64,000 nt of DNA, taken from the NCBI RefSeq assembly GCF_900129285.1, contig NZ_FQUW01000017.1:1-64000 (forward strand), read 5' to 3'. The notes beneath the pieces were generated by a model. The model was not told the DNA's origin. It worked only from the letters and a program-made list of their open reading frames with translations, and made no database searches. Positions 16,670-25,554 of this stretch are shown piece after piece; within the stretch, counting starts at the first letter, position 1; every line of letters begins with the position of its first letter. Position numbers and translations under genes: made by a program. This DNA is from Desulfofundulus australicus DSM 11792 (GTDB taxonomy: Bacteria; Bacillota; Desulfotomaculia; Desulfotomaculales; Desulfovirgulaceae).

Positions 16670-17028
16670 TGATTTTTCAAATCCAGGTTGCTGGTGGGTT
16701 CGTCCAGCAAAAGAACCCGGGGTTCCCGGGCCAGGGCCCTGGCAATGACCACCTTTTGCAGTTCTCCCCCGCTCAATTCATCCAGGTAGCGCAGGGAAAA
16801 CTCCTCGAGGCCAAGAGTGCCCAACACATTCCGGACGATTTCCAGGTCACTTGCGGTTGTACCCCACTTGATATGGGGTTTCCTGCCCAAAAGCACGGCG
16901 TCGAAGACCATAAACCCCGAAACCTGGTCAGCGTCGCATGTAAAACCGCATTTTGGGCATTTGAAAAGGTTCCCGTGGCGATTCTTCGCGTCCACTCGTG
17001 GTAGGCCATCCTCGCAGGCCAGTTTCAC
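16670..17028 (-). pseudogene. Chimeric remnant: TnpB-like zinc ribbon joined to a FecE/FepC-like ABC ATPase fragment
   Basis: The frame opens with about 35 residues that resemble the zinc-ribbon tail of IS200/IS605 TnpB ([16 protein letters not shown]). It then passes without a break into the second half of an iron-siderophore ABC ATPase: [17 protein letters not shown], signature [16 protein letters not shown] and Walker [17 protein letters not shown]. Walker A is missing, and after about residue 122 the reading turns into unrelated sequence that runs antisense into the coiled-coil gene. Neither half could work. The junction suggests deletion between an insertion-sequence remnant and an ABC operon. 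The first codons overlap the end of the GGDEF fragment. Confidence 0.7.
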
Positions 17029-17944
17029 ATGTTATTCCGGTTGGAACCACAGTGGTTCGTTTTTCCTTCAGTTATGAAAGACAAATTTTCCGCACACCGG
17101 ATCAGTACCGCCTTCTTGCCCCGGCGCTTGCCCTCTAAAAGAAGCTGGTCAGCGAAGCCGATGAGCCGTTCCAGGTCGCGGTCGTCATCAATTAAAACAC
17201 GTCCGGCAATTGCTCCACCCATGCTGACGGAGACATTCAGTTCCGGTTCCGGCACGGAAGCCAGCGCAGAGCAAAGAGAGGTAAAAATGCGCCGGGCAAG
17301 GACATTAAATTCTCCCGGTTGGTTAACGAGAAAGAACAGGACAAATTCATCACCCCCGTACCGCCCCACCAGATCATCCTTCCTGACCTGATGTCTCAAC
17401 AATTCCCCTACTTTTTTGAGGACCATATCGCCCACCGGATGCCCGTAACAATCATTTATGGTTTTAAAATTATCCACGTCCATCATCAAAACGGCCACGT
17501 GGGGAAACTCTCCTCCCGCTTCCCTGATTAAATACAAGCACCGCTCCATAAAAGACCTGCGGTTAAGAACGCCTGTAAGGGGATCATAGCTGGCCAGCCA
17601 TTCCAGCCGCCGCCGGGCCTGGTGGAGAAGTTCGTTTTTTTGCGCAAAGCGCACTCAATAGCCGCCTGTTGATGGTGATAAAGGGTTAAAGACCGGCCAT
17701 CATCATGGCAAAAAATCTCCCCGCACAAAGGATGCAGGCGACCTTGTGTACAAAGCTCCTTCACCGTAGCTGCCGTCTCATACCCCGGGTTAAGCTGAAT
17801 CAGTGCCTCCGGCCATAATAAATCCTTTTCAAAGAGCTCTTCTTCCACTCGCTCCCGGATACGCTCATCGGCAATATTAAAAAAGCTGCACACATAGTTT
17901 TTGTAATCATCAATGATGGTAGCAGCATACTGGAATACACTCAT
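17025..17944 (-). pseudogene. Helicase N-terminus fused out of frame to a GGDEF domain
   Basis: The first part, from ATG 17944, resembles the N-terminal domain of a family of DEAD/DEAH helicases (SVFQYAATIIDDYKNYV, ALIQLNPGYE, LYHHQQAAIECALRKK) but stops before any helicase motif. At an A7 run (about 17640-17646) the frame changes by -1 and continues as a GGDEF diguanylate cyclase domain with RKDD I-site and GGDEF motif, ending at 17025. Without a frameshift the first frame ends at 17528 and the GGDEF frame has only a poor ATG at 17654. Either the gene is a dead fusion or A7 slippage restores it. It follows the SRA-like gene in the same direction. Confidence 0.65.
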
Positions 17945-18022
17945 CGCTTAAGCCCTCCCAAGCTTTTCCCCATTATTGGCTTTTGTTCAATGCGAGAAAG
18001 CCGGTCGTGAAAACTACTCCTT

Positions 18023-18487
18023 TTATTTTTGTTTTAAGACTGCAAACTCCTCCGGTATAGGGACCGGCGACGAGATATCTACTAACCGAAGAGGGAAGAC
18101 CCACACTCGGCGCGGGTTACCATCAGCATCGGGTTGTATTTCCTGATAAGGTTGCCCAGCTAATTCTACCCTCCCCATATAGGTATATTTCCCAGGGACA
18201 AAAACTTCAAATAGGTGGACTTCCACACCGTTTTGGTTTGATTCGGCCAGCGTTTTGTTTTGCATAAATTCAAGGCTTTGATCTCCCCGCTGCCCCATAC
18301 CCGTGTAATGGAATGTATCACCAACCCATCGGTCTTGATAAATCGAACGAGTATGATCTGAGATAATGACTAAAGTATTAGTTCGGTGAGATCTACGCAT
18401 GCCGCCCTGGGGGCTGCAGCGAAAGATTTCCACCAACCGTTGATTATCAATAATATCTCCGGGCTGTAGTCCAGGTCGAAAACTCAT
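18023..18487 (-). CDS. SRA/YDG-like domain protein of a defence operon
   Basis: The 154-residue protein starts FRPGLQPGDIIDNQRLVEIF and contains GGMRRSHRTNTLVIISDHTR, IYQDRWVGDTFHYTGMGQRG and DQSLEFMQNKTLAES, the pattern of SRA-like domains found at the front of McrA-type and other modification-dependent endonucleases. Such domains bind DNA with modified bases. No nuclease domain is attached. The ATG overlaps the NUDIX stop by 4 bp (ATGA), so it is co-translated with it. A truncated helicase follows 78 bp downstream. I infer that it is the sensing part of a broken four-gene system. Confidence 0.65.
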   Translation of the reverse strand: MSFRPGLQPGDIIDNQRLVEIFRCSPQGGMRRSHRTNTLVIISDHTRSIYQDRWVGDTFHYTGMGQRGDQSLEFMQNKTLAESNQNGVEVHLFEVFVPGKYTYMGRVELAGQPYQEIQPDADGNPRRVWVFPLRLVDISSPVPIPEEFAVLKQK

Positions 18488-18876
18488 TCTATCACCCTAC
18501 TGCTTTGTATTTTTTCTACGAACGGTTTATCAGCAGGAGCAAAATCATATTTGTCCAGTTCGTCTGCGCTTACCCAGCGATATTCAGCGTGGCTTGTTGG
18601 TTTAAGCTCCCCTTTTTCCAAATGGGCCAGGTAAGCAAGCAGGTGAACGGTAGTATGATCATAACGATATATGCTCTCCCCAAAGAACTCCCCCACCGTT
18701 ATCTCAACCTGGAATTCTTCTCGCATTTCCCGACGCAAACATTCTTCGGGACTTTCTCCGGCCTCAATTTTGCCACCCGGGAACTCCCATTTATTGGCCA
18801 GTTTGTCATTCGCCTTGCGTTTAGCAATCAGAACCCGACCATCTTTAATTAATATGGCCGCAGTAACTTTGATCAT
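18484..18876 (-). CDS. NUDIX hydrolase, MutT-like
   Basis: The 130-residue protein has the NUDIX box at about 35-57 (GGKIEAGESPEECLRREMREE, with its conserved GxnE and REnEE residues), preceded by a MIKVTAAILIKDGRVLIAKR start as in MutT/8-oxo-dGTP diphosphatases. The substrate could be an oxidised nucleotide or a nucleotide signal. The ATG at 18876 follows AAAGGAG; a longer frame from 18918 would overlap the preceding gene and is not preferred. It lies between DUF262 and the SRA-like gene, overlapping the latter by 4 bp, so it is part of that operon and may serve defence. Confidence 0.88.
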   Translation of the reverse strand: MIKVTAAILIKDGRVLIAKRKANDKLANKWEFPGGKIEAGESPEECLRREMREEFQVEITVGEFFGESIYRYDHTTVHLLAYLAHLEKGELKPTSHAEYRWVSADELDKYDFAPADKPFVEKIQSSRVIE

Positions 18877-18908
18877 GGCTTGGGCTCCTTTGCGAATTTC
18901 ACCGGTAA

Positions 18909-20603
18909 TTATAGCCACAACTTTTTAGCTCTTCTTAGCATTTCCCTTTGCCTATCTTGAATGCTCTGTATATCCCACTTATTATATTTATCTATTTCTT
19001 TAGTCAACTCGAAATCAGTCATACTTCCTCCAAAGTAACTTTTCTTTTTTTCAAGAAAAGGACGATTGTTGGCTGAAGAGTTTTTTCTACGGCTTAATAA
19101 GATTAAATTTCCTATTTTGTTAGTCCATTCTGAGCGTGCTTGCTTATCAAATAAATCTAACCATTCATTATGACTTGGATTTCTAGGTAATATATGTTCA
19201 ATTGTAATAGTTCCCTTATATGCTTTTGTTATATTCTGGTTTTCCGAAAGATCGAGATCTATTCTAAGCAAGACATATTTTGAATAGTTTTTGTCATAGA
19301 AGTCGACTGAATCAATAGCGGATAGAAATTCTTTTTCCCTTGCGCTTGTGTCAAATAGTGAATTATTAATAACTTCATCTTCACAAGTAGATTCATTAAT
19401 AAGCCTTATAATGTTATAGATAATAGTTAAGCGTTGAGTTGGCGTAAAGCCTAACACCCAATCAACAATATATCGCTTTTCTATTTTTTGAAGGAATTCC
19501 ATTATTTTATTTTCATTATTAAACTTTTCACAGAACCTAAGAAAAGCTGACATCCAGTCTTTAGATGGAATAAAATCCCTCATTAACGACATCAAGTTGT
19601 AATACCTTACGTAAACATTAGAAGTCGAGCTTATCTGTGCGTTTTGAACTCGTTCTCTATAAATGTCCGCCATATTTTTTAAATATTTAATAAAAGCTTC
19701 ACCTTTAGAAATAACACCGCTGGCGAAAACCCTCTCCTCAAACTCCTCGAATATGGTTCTTTTAGCTTTTTCTCTAATAAAAATATCACGAAGGAAGCTT
19801 ATTAACCGTTCTAACTCTTCTTTGCCTAACTCGTCTTCTATGTTCTCCCATATCTGAGCATATTTTTTACGATTATCATCGGGAACAGCTGCCAGGTTAT
19901 AACTTTTTAATAAATCAGATGCAGTCAAAGGAAGACCCCGAGTGTTCAAAACGGTAAAAAGCCTGAAGGCCAAAGTAAGCTCTCCTGTTTTTACGTACGC
20001 AAATAAGCAATTATTTAGAACATAATAGCTCATTTTAAATAATAGGTCTTTATTAATTTCCCCATTATCATTAATAAATTTCTGCTTAAATATTGTAATA
20101 GCTAGAACCATTTTATATTTTGCATCTTTTAAGGTTTTAAGGTTAAAGTCATGAAGAGTTTTGCCTTCCTGAAGGATATTCTCTTTAAAGAAATCCTGTT
20201 CCCGCTCCCAGACTAAGAGACGAAATGATTCTTTTTTCCCAAGTAGTGGGGCTGCTTTTTGGTACAATAAACTTTGAATTTGTTCGGCATAATTACGATC
20301 AAAATTATTTAAGAGGTCTCTCATAACAGCTAAAAGAATAATTAAAGAAGTAATTCTCTGCTGACCATCCACAAGATCATATAACCCGCTACCATCAGCC
20401 TCTTTCTCAACAGTTCGCAAAATAATGCTTCCTAGAAAGTAATTTTGTTCGCCATTTTCCATACTTTGTCTTATATCTTCAAACAAGTTATCAAAATCAT
20501 CTTTATCCCAGCTAAACGGCCTCTGATACACCGGTATTTGAAACAGAAACTTGTCACTAAATAAATCCTTAACAAATATTTCTCTTGCTTCTATTTTGCT
20601 CCT
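18909..20603 (-). CDS. DUF262/DUF1524 protein (GmrSD-type), start codon apparently lost
   Basis: The protein has a DUF262 domain (IPVYQRPFSWD, then DLVDGQQRITSLIILLAVMR), a helical middle, and a C-terminal DUF1524 HNH-like domain (TIEHILPRNPSHNEW, IGNLILLS, NNRPFLEKK). This is the GmrS+GmrD layout of type IV restriction enzymes that cut modified phage DNA. The natural N-terminus reads SKIEAREIFVKDLFSDKFLF; the codon at 20601-20603, 8 nt after GGAGG, is AGG where ATG is expected. The first usable start would be a GTG at 20531, inside the domain and without a ribosome site. The gene is clearly AT-rich compared with its neighbours, which suggests transfer. It may be a pseudogene. Confidence 0.75.
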   Translation of the reverse strand, partial: RSKIEAREIFVKDLFSDKFLFQIPVYQRPFSWDKDDFDNLFEDIRQSMENGEQNYFLGSIILRTVEKEADGSGLYDLVDGQQRITSLIILLAVMRDLLNNFDRNYAEQIQSLLYQKAAPLLGKKESFRLLVWEREQDFFKENILQEGKTLHDFNLKTLKDAKYKMVLAITIFKQKFINDNGEINKDLLFKMSYYVLNNCLFAYVKTGELTLAFRLFTVLNTRGLPLTASDLLKSYNLAAVPDDNRKKYAQIWENIEDELGKEELERLISFLRDIFIREKAKRTIFEEFEERVFASGVISKGEAFIKYLKNMADIYRERVQNAQISSTSNVYVRYYNLMSLMRDFIPSKDWMSAFLRFCEKFNNENKIMEFLQKIEKRYIVDWVLGFTPTQRLTIIYNIIRLINESTCEDEVINNSLFDTSAREKEFLSAIDSVDFYDKNYSKYVLLRIDLDLSENQNITKAYKGTITIEHILPRNPSHNEWLDLFDKQARSEWTNKIGNLILLSRRKNSSANNRPFLEKKKSYFGGSMTDFELTKEIDKYNKWDIQSIQDRQREMLRRAKKLWL

Positions 20604-20633
20604 TAGGGAATCCTCCTCTCATGATAAACAGTT

Positions 20634-21024
20634 TCAAGGTCTACATACTTTACACGACTCATACCCTTCGCTCATTGCTGCTGCTCGCGTTCTGAACTCC
20701 ACCCTGTTCTCCGGCGCTATTTTGGCTACCCATTCACAATCCGGCCGGTTGAATTTCTTTGACCGGGCGTTGCCGATGTATTTTGCTTCGGTGTCATGCT
20801 TCGATTCTACCTCTTTAGCTGCCGCCGTCTAACTTACCGCCCCGCCCGCGGCGGCCACCGCCCCCCACAACCCCTTCCCCGGCTTCCCGCGCCTCCCGCT
20901 GGACCTCCGCGAAAAGGTCGGCGTACTTCACGTTGGGCAGGACGGTCATCACCTGGGCGTAGCCGTTCAGGACCAATCCGGCGTTGAACATCTTGACCCT
21001 TACTTCGGCCTCGCCGTCGTCCAT
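20634..21024 (-). pseudogene. Thermonuclease (SNase) remnant with C-terminal zinc domain
   Basis: The upstream part reads FNAGLVLNGYAQVMTVLPNV and KYADLFAEVQREAREAGEG, the C-terminal half of a staphylococcal-nuclease-like domain. After a frameshift near 20820-20860 another frame gives KYIGNARSKKFNRPDCEWV, then NRVEFRTRAAAMSEGYESC and a terminal KVCRP: the Ada-like zinc domain often fused to such nucleases. The N-terminal half with the catalytic residues is absent. It sits between the helicase-nuclease and DUF262 genes. Confidence 0.7.
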
Positions 21025-21045
21025 CCATCAGACATTGAAGAAATT

Positions 21046-24000
21046 TTAACGCGAACAATTCAGCGGTCGGATCCCCATATCTTCCAGGAAATCAACCAGC
21101 TCAGAAATGGTTTCCCGCGGCCGACGGAAATACTGACTCCCCCGGATTCTGTAAAACTTCCAGCCCAGGCGCTCCAGGATCATCTGGCGGTTCCAGTCCT
21201 CTTCCCACTTTTCCGGAGGGTGAGCGATTTCGCCGTCGCATTCTACGGCCAGTTTCTTATTATTCGCCCCGAAAACCACGAGGTCAATTCTCTTGTAGCC
21301 GACCCTGTACTGGGGCTTCACCAGATAGCCGCGGCCCAGCAGCTCCCGCAGCACCCGCCGCTCAAACTCCGATTCACATAACTTCTCCAGATCTTCAGGT
21401 AACCTGTCTCCCGCCAGGGCCGGGTTAAGGCAGTACCTGATCAATCTTGCCCGAACGTCCTCCGCATGGAATTCTTCGGGATCTATCGAGTAAAAAAGCC
21501 ACATCTGGTTTCTGGCCCGGCTCGCGGCGACGTTAAAACGACGCAAGTCGTTCATTTTGCTCAGAACCGCCGGGCGCTGCTCCCCTGCCGCTTCGACCAG
21601 CGAAAGGAACATAACGTCCCGCTGGTCACCCTGGAAGAAGTAGGCGTCGCCGCAGAGGATCCGGCGGAGATGCATCTCGCCTGGCCCCAGTCTTTCCAGG
21701 AGCAGCTGGTTGATCAGGCGCGCCTGCGCCGTGCCGAGAAGAGAGATGACTCCCATTGTCATGCCTTCGTAGACAGGGTCCTCGCAGCACTTGATTACTT
21801 GCTCTACAAGGGCCTCTGCTTCCGGCTCGTTTATGTCTCTGCCGGGAGTCCGGAATCCTTTTTCCACGCGCCTGGCAATCACGGGCTGCCAGTCTTCTCC
21901 CAGTCGGGGATCTCTTTCCCGCAGCGGTAAAATCTTTCCTTCGTACATGACTTCGTTGCTAAACTGAATTATCTCGGGCAGACAGCGGAAGTGCTCCCTC
22001 AGCAGGATCACTCCGGGGAAGATCAGCCCGGCCAGGTCGTAAAGGCTGAACTGCGGGTCAAACAGCTCTTTATGGGGGATGCCCTGCAGGTACTGTTCGA
22101 TCATCCGGTGGATATGGGCAAGATCCCGGCCCACCCCATATGGGCTGATTTGCTTATCGTCGCCAACGATGACGACTTTTTTAGCCCGGAAAAGGGCCAG
22201 AATGCCCAAAGAATCCATCTGGCTGCTTTCATCTATGATGACCACGTCGAAAGGTTCGTTTAAGGGGTGAAAGCTTTCCACCACCCGGTTTAGCGGCATG
22301 ACCCACACCGGTACGGCGGCGCGAGCCTTTTCCATCTCCCTCTGCGCCAGCGCGCGGTAACGACCGGCATATTTCCCGGTGCCCTTTCCGATTCTCCGGA
22401 CGTAGTCCTTCCAGGCAACAAGGCTTCTGCGCTGCTCTTCCGTTACGCGCCCGGCGAGAGTGAGCCAGGTAGAAAGAGCCACCAGCTCTGCCACGAGCTT
22501 CCCTTCCCTTTGGAGAAGCTCATCGAGCCTCCTCGAAAGCTCCCGGGGGTCCTCTGCATGCATCTTTTTGAGGTAAGTTTCGGCTTTGCGCCACTCCCAG
22601 GCCTCGACGACGTTTTCCGGCGGTTTTAAGGGGCTGCCCTTCCCGCCTTGAAGCACGACCGTTTCGGCCCACTTCGGGGCTACTTCGGCGAGGCGGGACT
22701 TCAACGACTGCAGCTCAGCTTCCATCTTGTGTACTTCGTTCAAATGCTGTATGCGCCGGACCGCTCCGTCCCACCAATCCCATTCCCCGGCTTCCAGGAA
22801 TTCGCTTAATTCGTTCCACAGGCCAGAAGCGCCCGGCCGCGCTCTTCCATCCTTCAAGTACCGGTGGACTTCTTCAATTTTGGTTTTCAGATGGTCAAGC
22901 TTAAGCCTTTTCCCAATGAAGGCCAGGCGATCTGCAATTTCCCGGACTGTGTCCGGGGTAACTGTACAAGGTACGGCCAGGCCGAGCTTCTGGATCTCTT
23001 CCGCCAGCGGTGCCCACAACTTTTCCTTCCAATCGAAAACGTTTTTAATGATACGGACGTACCCGTCTATTTCGGCGGGAAGTCGAGATCCCTTCGCGAC
23101 GAGTTCCGGTCCGCCCACCGCAACTATTTCATTCTGCCAGCGGGTGTGCAGCTTTTTTACCAACTGGCAACGTTCCACTTCTTTTAAAACGAGCCTAACT
23201 TCTTCAACGGAAGAGATCTTCATGCCGTCCACCAGACAGTTTTCCATTAAATATTTGAATCGGGGCTTTAAAATTTTAGTCAACATGCTGACCTTTTTTC
23301 CCCGCACCAGATGTGCTTCAAGTTCCTCCAGTTCGCTCTTCAGAAGTGTTATATGCCGGTCTCCAGGAAGTTCTATCCTGTGCTCGCTCACGACCTGCGA
23401 AAGAGAAATTAAAGTATCGCGCACCTCTTCCAACCAGGAGGTGAATTTTTCCCAAATCTCACTTCTCGCCCCGCCGCTCAGTACGTCTTGAAATACCGCC
23501 TGCAGCCATTCCTCCCTGAAATACTCCCGCGCCCCGGCCTCGGCCCTCATCGCCTCCTCCCGAACCCGCTCCACGACGTTAATTTCCAACTGCACCGGCG
23601 GTTCCCAGCCAGAAAGGATCTCTCTGCTTCCGGCGAGCTGCTTCTGAAGATGATGAATCTCCTCAACCAGTACCCTCAATTCCTTCCCCGGCGGCAGTAA
23701 CCCGGGATCGGGAAGAATCTGCCCGGCCTGAACACATTCTTCTCTGTCGAGTACGCCAGCCAATTCGTAAAACCTGGCAATTTCCCGAAGGGTCAGGGGC
23801 AGAGCGGCGTCTTCAGGAAGGTCGTCGGGGATCCATCCCAGGCGGGATTCATTTTCATTCACCCATCTGGCCAACTCCCCCGGCGTGTATTCCCGCCCGC
23901 TCAGGTTGTAGCTCTTGTTTTCACGCATGGCGACGTCCCGGATTTTCTTGCGGAGGGTGGCAATCCCTTCGCGGACGTCCCGCAGGTTTTGCCGGAGCAG

Positions 24001-25554
24001 TTTAATCCCCTTCTCCGCCTCATCCTTATCGAGGGCGGTCACCTTTTCGGACATTACCCGGACGGCTTCCTCGAGTTCAGCAAGCGAACCGCTGTCGTCG
24101 GCCAAAACGGTCACGCACAAGGGCCGCAATTCCTCCGGAAACATCTCCCGCAGCACCCTCAGGGGTCGTTCCGCCTTAGCTGTGATCAGCACGCGCTTCC
24201 CCTGCGCCAGAAGGTGGCAGGTCAGGTTAACGATGGTGTGGCTCTTACCGGTACCGGGCGGCCCCTGTACCGTTACACCGGTCTGGCGCGCCAGGCGCGT
24301 GGCGATCTCCCCCTGTTCTTTGTTTGCCGGAAGGGGAAAAAGCAGCTCCTCGCCTTCTTCCCTGTCGAACTCAGTGCCTGCTTCTGCGACGGGCGATTCG
24401 TCCGTAACGATGCCCGCCACCGGAGGCGGTACTTCGTGCCCTTTTCGCAGGGCGTCCAGAATGGCTTCCAGGTCCCGGCGGTAACCCGGCCTTTTGGGCC
24501 GGACGAAAATGACCGGTTCGTGGGCGATGCACGGCCTTTCTTCGGGCTTCAAATTATTCCGGTCAAAGAGGACTTTTCCTTCGGGGCTGATCAGGTTGAC
24601 GAATCTTTCGTAAAAAGCGGCGGTTCTTTCAAGATTCCACGGGTCGACAAATTCACCGCGCAGGGCGGCAAATTTTTCCCGGTCCGCAATGGGAAGGTCC
24701 AACCCTTCCAGAAACCAGGTTTCCGGCACTGTGGGGACCCTGCCCAGGATGGTTGTCGCCGGAGCAATTGTGATCACCCCGGCTTTTTCGTCGAACTCGA
24801 CGGTCAGCCGGGTGGTCAGAACGGGGTGCCGGATCCGTTCTTCCCCCAACCGCAGGTAGAACATCCCGTGACTCCAGACCAGTTCCAGGTTTTCCTGCTC
24901 GAGGTCAAGCCGCTGTTTCAAGAGAAAAAGTTGGTTGTAAAGACTCTGCACTCTCTGTTTGGGCGCCGCTTCCCTCGACCAGGGATCCCATTCTTCTTTC
25001 AGCCATTTCTGCCAGCGGCGCACCCTTTGGGGATTGTCGTCGAACTTTTCTTCCGAAGCATTCTCGTTAAGCTGCTCGTCAGTTTTAAGAGGTTCAAACA
25101 AACTGTTTTTTTCCGCAAATCTTTTCTTTATCTGCCTTACTTCCGGAGGCTTAAAAGGATCTTTCCAGGTACCCTCCAGCCATTCGGATATCTCTGGGGG
25201 AGGATTTGGGGGATCGGGGATCCTTTGTTTATTTACGGTGAGCCAGGCCCCTTCGGGTTCTTCTCCCGAAAAAAGGCGGCACCCTTCGCCCTCCGGCAAG
25301 TCTCTCTCCCAGCGGACAATCTCGTACTTTTCAATTTCTCTTACCGGTCTTTCCAGGCAGTAGGCCCTGAGCAAAAACTCAACGAGATTGCAGGCCTTTG
25401 CCGGTAAGGCGTTTGTGGCTGGATTACTGAAAAGGTCTTCGCTCCGGATGTTTTCAAGTTTTTCAATAACCTTTTTAGGAGGCAATTCTCCTCCGGCATC
25501 GGCAATTACCTTCAGCAAAGGAAGCTTTATGCTTTCCTCGGTTGGAATGGCCAT
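21046..25554 (-). CDS. Large helicase-nuclease: Mrr_N-like domain, SF1 helicase, DUF559/Vsr-type nuclease
   Basis: The 1502-residue protein begins like the winged-helix N-domain of Mrr (IPTEESIKLPLLKVIADAGG). The centre is a superfamily-I helicase with Walker A VQGPPGTGKSHTIV (about 435), DExx box VVIIDESSQMDS (about 1110) and GDDKQISP, split by about 650 residues that include predicted coiled coil. The C-terminus (about 1380-1490) matches the DUF559/Vsr-like PD-(D/E)XK nuclease fold: RVGYKRIDLVVFG, KLAVECDGEIAH, LERLGWKFYRIRG. Single-protein helicase-nucleases of this type act in phage defence (compare Nhi and Mokosh), but I cannot assign it to a named system. ATG 25554. Codon use resembles the host more than DUF262 does. 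Confidence 0.88.
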   Translation of the reverse strand: MAIPTEESIKLPLLKVIADAGGELPPKKVIEKLENIRSEDLFSNPATNALPAKACNLVEFLLRAYCLERPVREIEKYEIVRWERDLPEGEGCRLFSGEEPEGAWLTVNKQRIPDPPNPPPEISEWLEGTWKDPFKPPEVRQIKKRFAEKNSLFEPLKTDEQLNENASEEKFDDNPQRVRRWQKWLKEEWDPWSREAAPKQRVQSLYNQLFLLKQRLDLEQENLELVWSHGMFYLRLGEERIRHPVLTTRLTVEFDEKAGVITIAPATTILGRVPTVPETWFLEGLDLPIADREKFAALRGEFVDPWNLERTAAFYERFVNLISPEGKVLFDRNNLKPEERPCIAHEPVIFVRPKRPGYRRDLEAILDALRKGHEVPPPVAGIVTDESPVAEAGTEFDREEGEELLFPLPANKEQGEIATRLARQTGVTVQGPPGTGKSHTIVNLTCHLLAQGKRVLITAKAERPLRVLREMFPEELRPLCVTVLADDSGSLAELEEAVRVMSEKVTALDKDEAEKGIKLLRQNLRDVREGIATLRKKIRDVAMRENKSYNLSGREYTPGELARWVNENESRLGWIPDDLPEDAALPLTLREIARFYELAGVLDREECVQAGQILPDPGLLPPGKELRVLVEEIHHLQKQLAGSREILSGWEPPVQLEINVVERVREEAMRAEAGAREYFREEWLQAVFQDVLSGGARSEIWEKFTSWLEEVRDTLISLSQVVSEHRIELPGDRHITLLKSELEELEAHLVRGKKVSMLTKILKPRFKYLMENCLVDGMKISSVEEVRLVLKEVERCQLVKKLHTRWQNEIVAVGGPELVAKGSRLPAEIDGYVRIIKNVFDWKEKLWAPLAEEIQKLGLAVPCTVTPDTVREIADRLAFIGKRLKLDHLKTKIEEVHRYLKDGRARPGASGLWNELSEFLEAGEWDWWDGAVRRIQHLNEVHKMEAELQSLKSRLAEVAPKWAETVVLQGGKGSPLKPPENVVEAWEWRKAETYLKKMHAEDPRELSRRLDELLQREGKLVAELVALSTWLTLAGRVTEEQRRSLVAWKDYVRRIGKGTGKYAGRYRALAQREMEKARAAVPVWVMPLNRVVESFHPLNEPFDVVIIDESSQMDSLGILALFRAKKVVIVGDDKQISPYGVGRDLAHIHRMIEQYLQGIPHKELFDPQFSLYDLAGLIFPGVILLREHFRCLPEIIQFSNEVMYEGKILPLRERDPRLGEDWQPVIARRVEKGFRTPGRDINEPEAEALVEQVIKCCEDPVYEGMTMGVISLLGTAQARLINQLLLERLGPGEMHLRRILCGDAYFFQGDQRDVMFLSLVEAAGEQRPAVLSKMNDLRRFNVAASRARNQMWLFYSIDPEEFHAEDVRARLIRYCLNPALAGDRLPEDLEKLCESEFERRVLRELLGRGYLVKPQYRVGYKRIDLVVFGANNKKLAVECDGEIAHPPEKWEEDWNRQMILERLGWKFYRIRGSQYFRRPRETISELVDFLEDMGIRPLNCSR

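Noticed and set aside
20551-20832. Plus-strand frame of 93 codons opposite the DUF262 start and thermonuclease remnant
   Set aside because: The minus strand carries recognisable protein in two frames, so the plus frame is its shadow.
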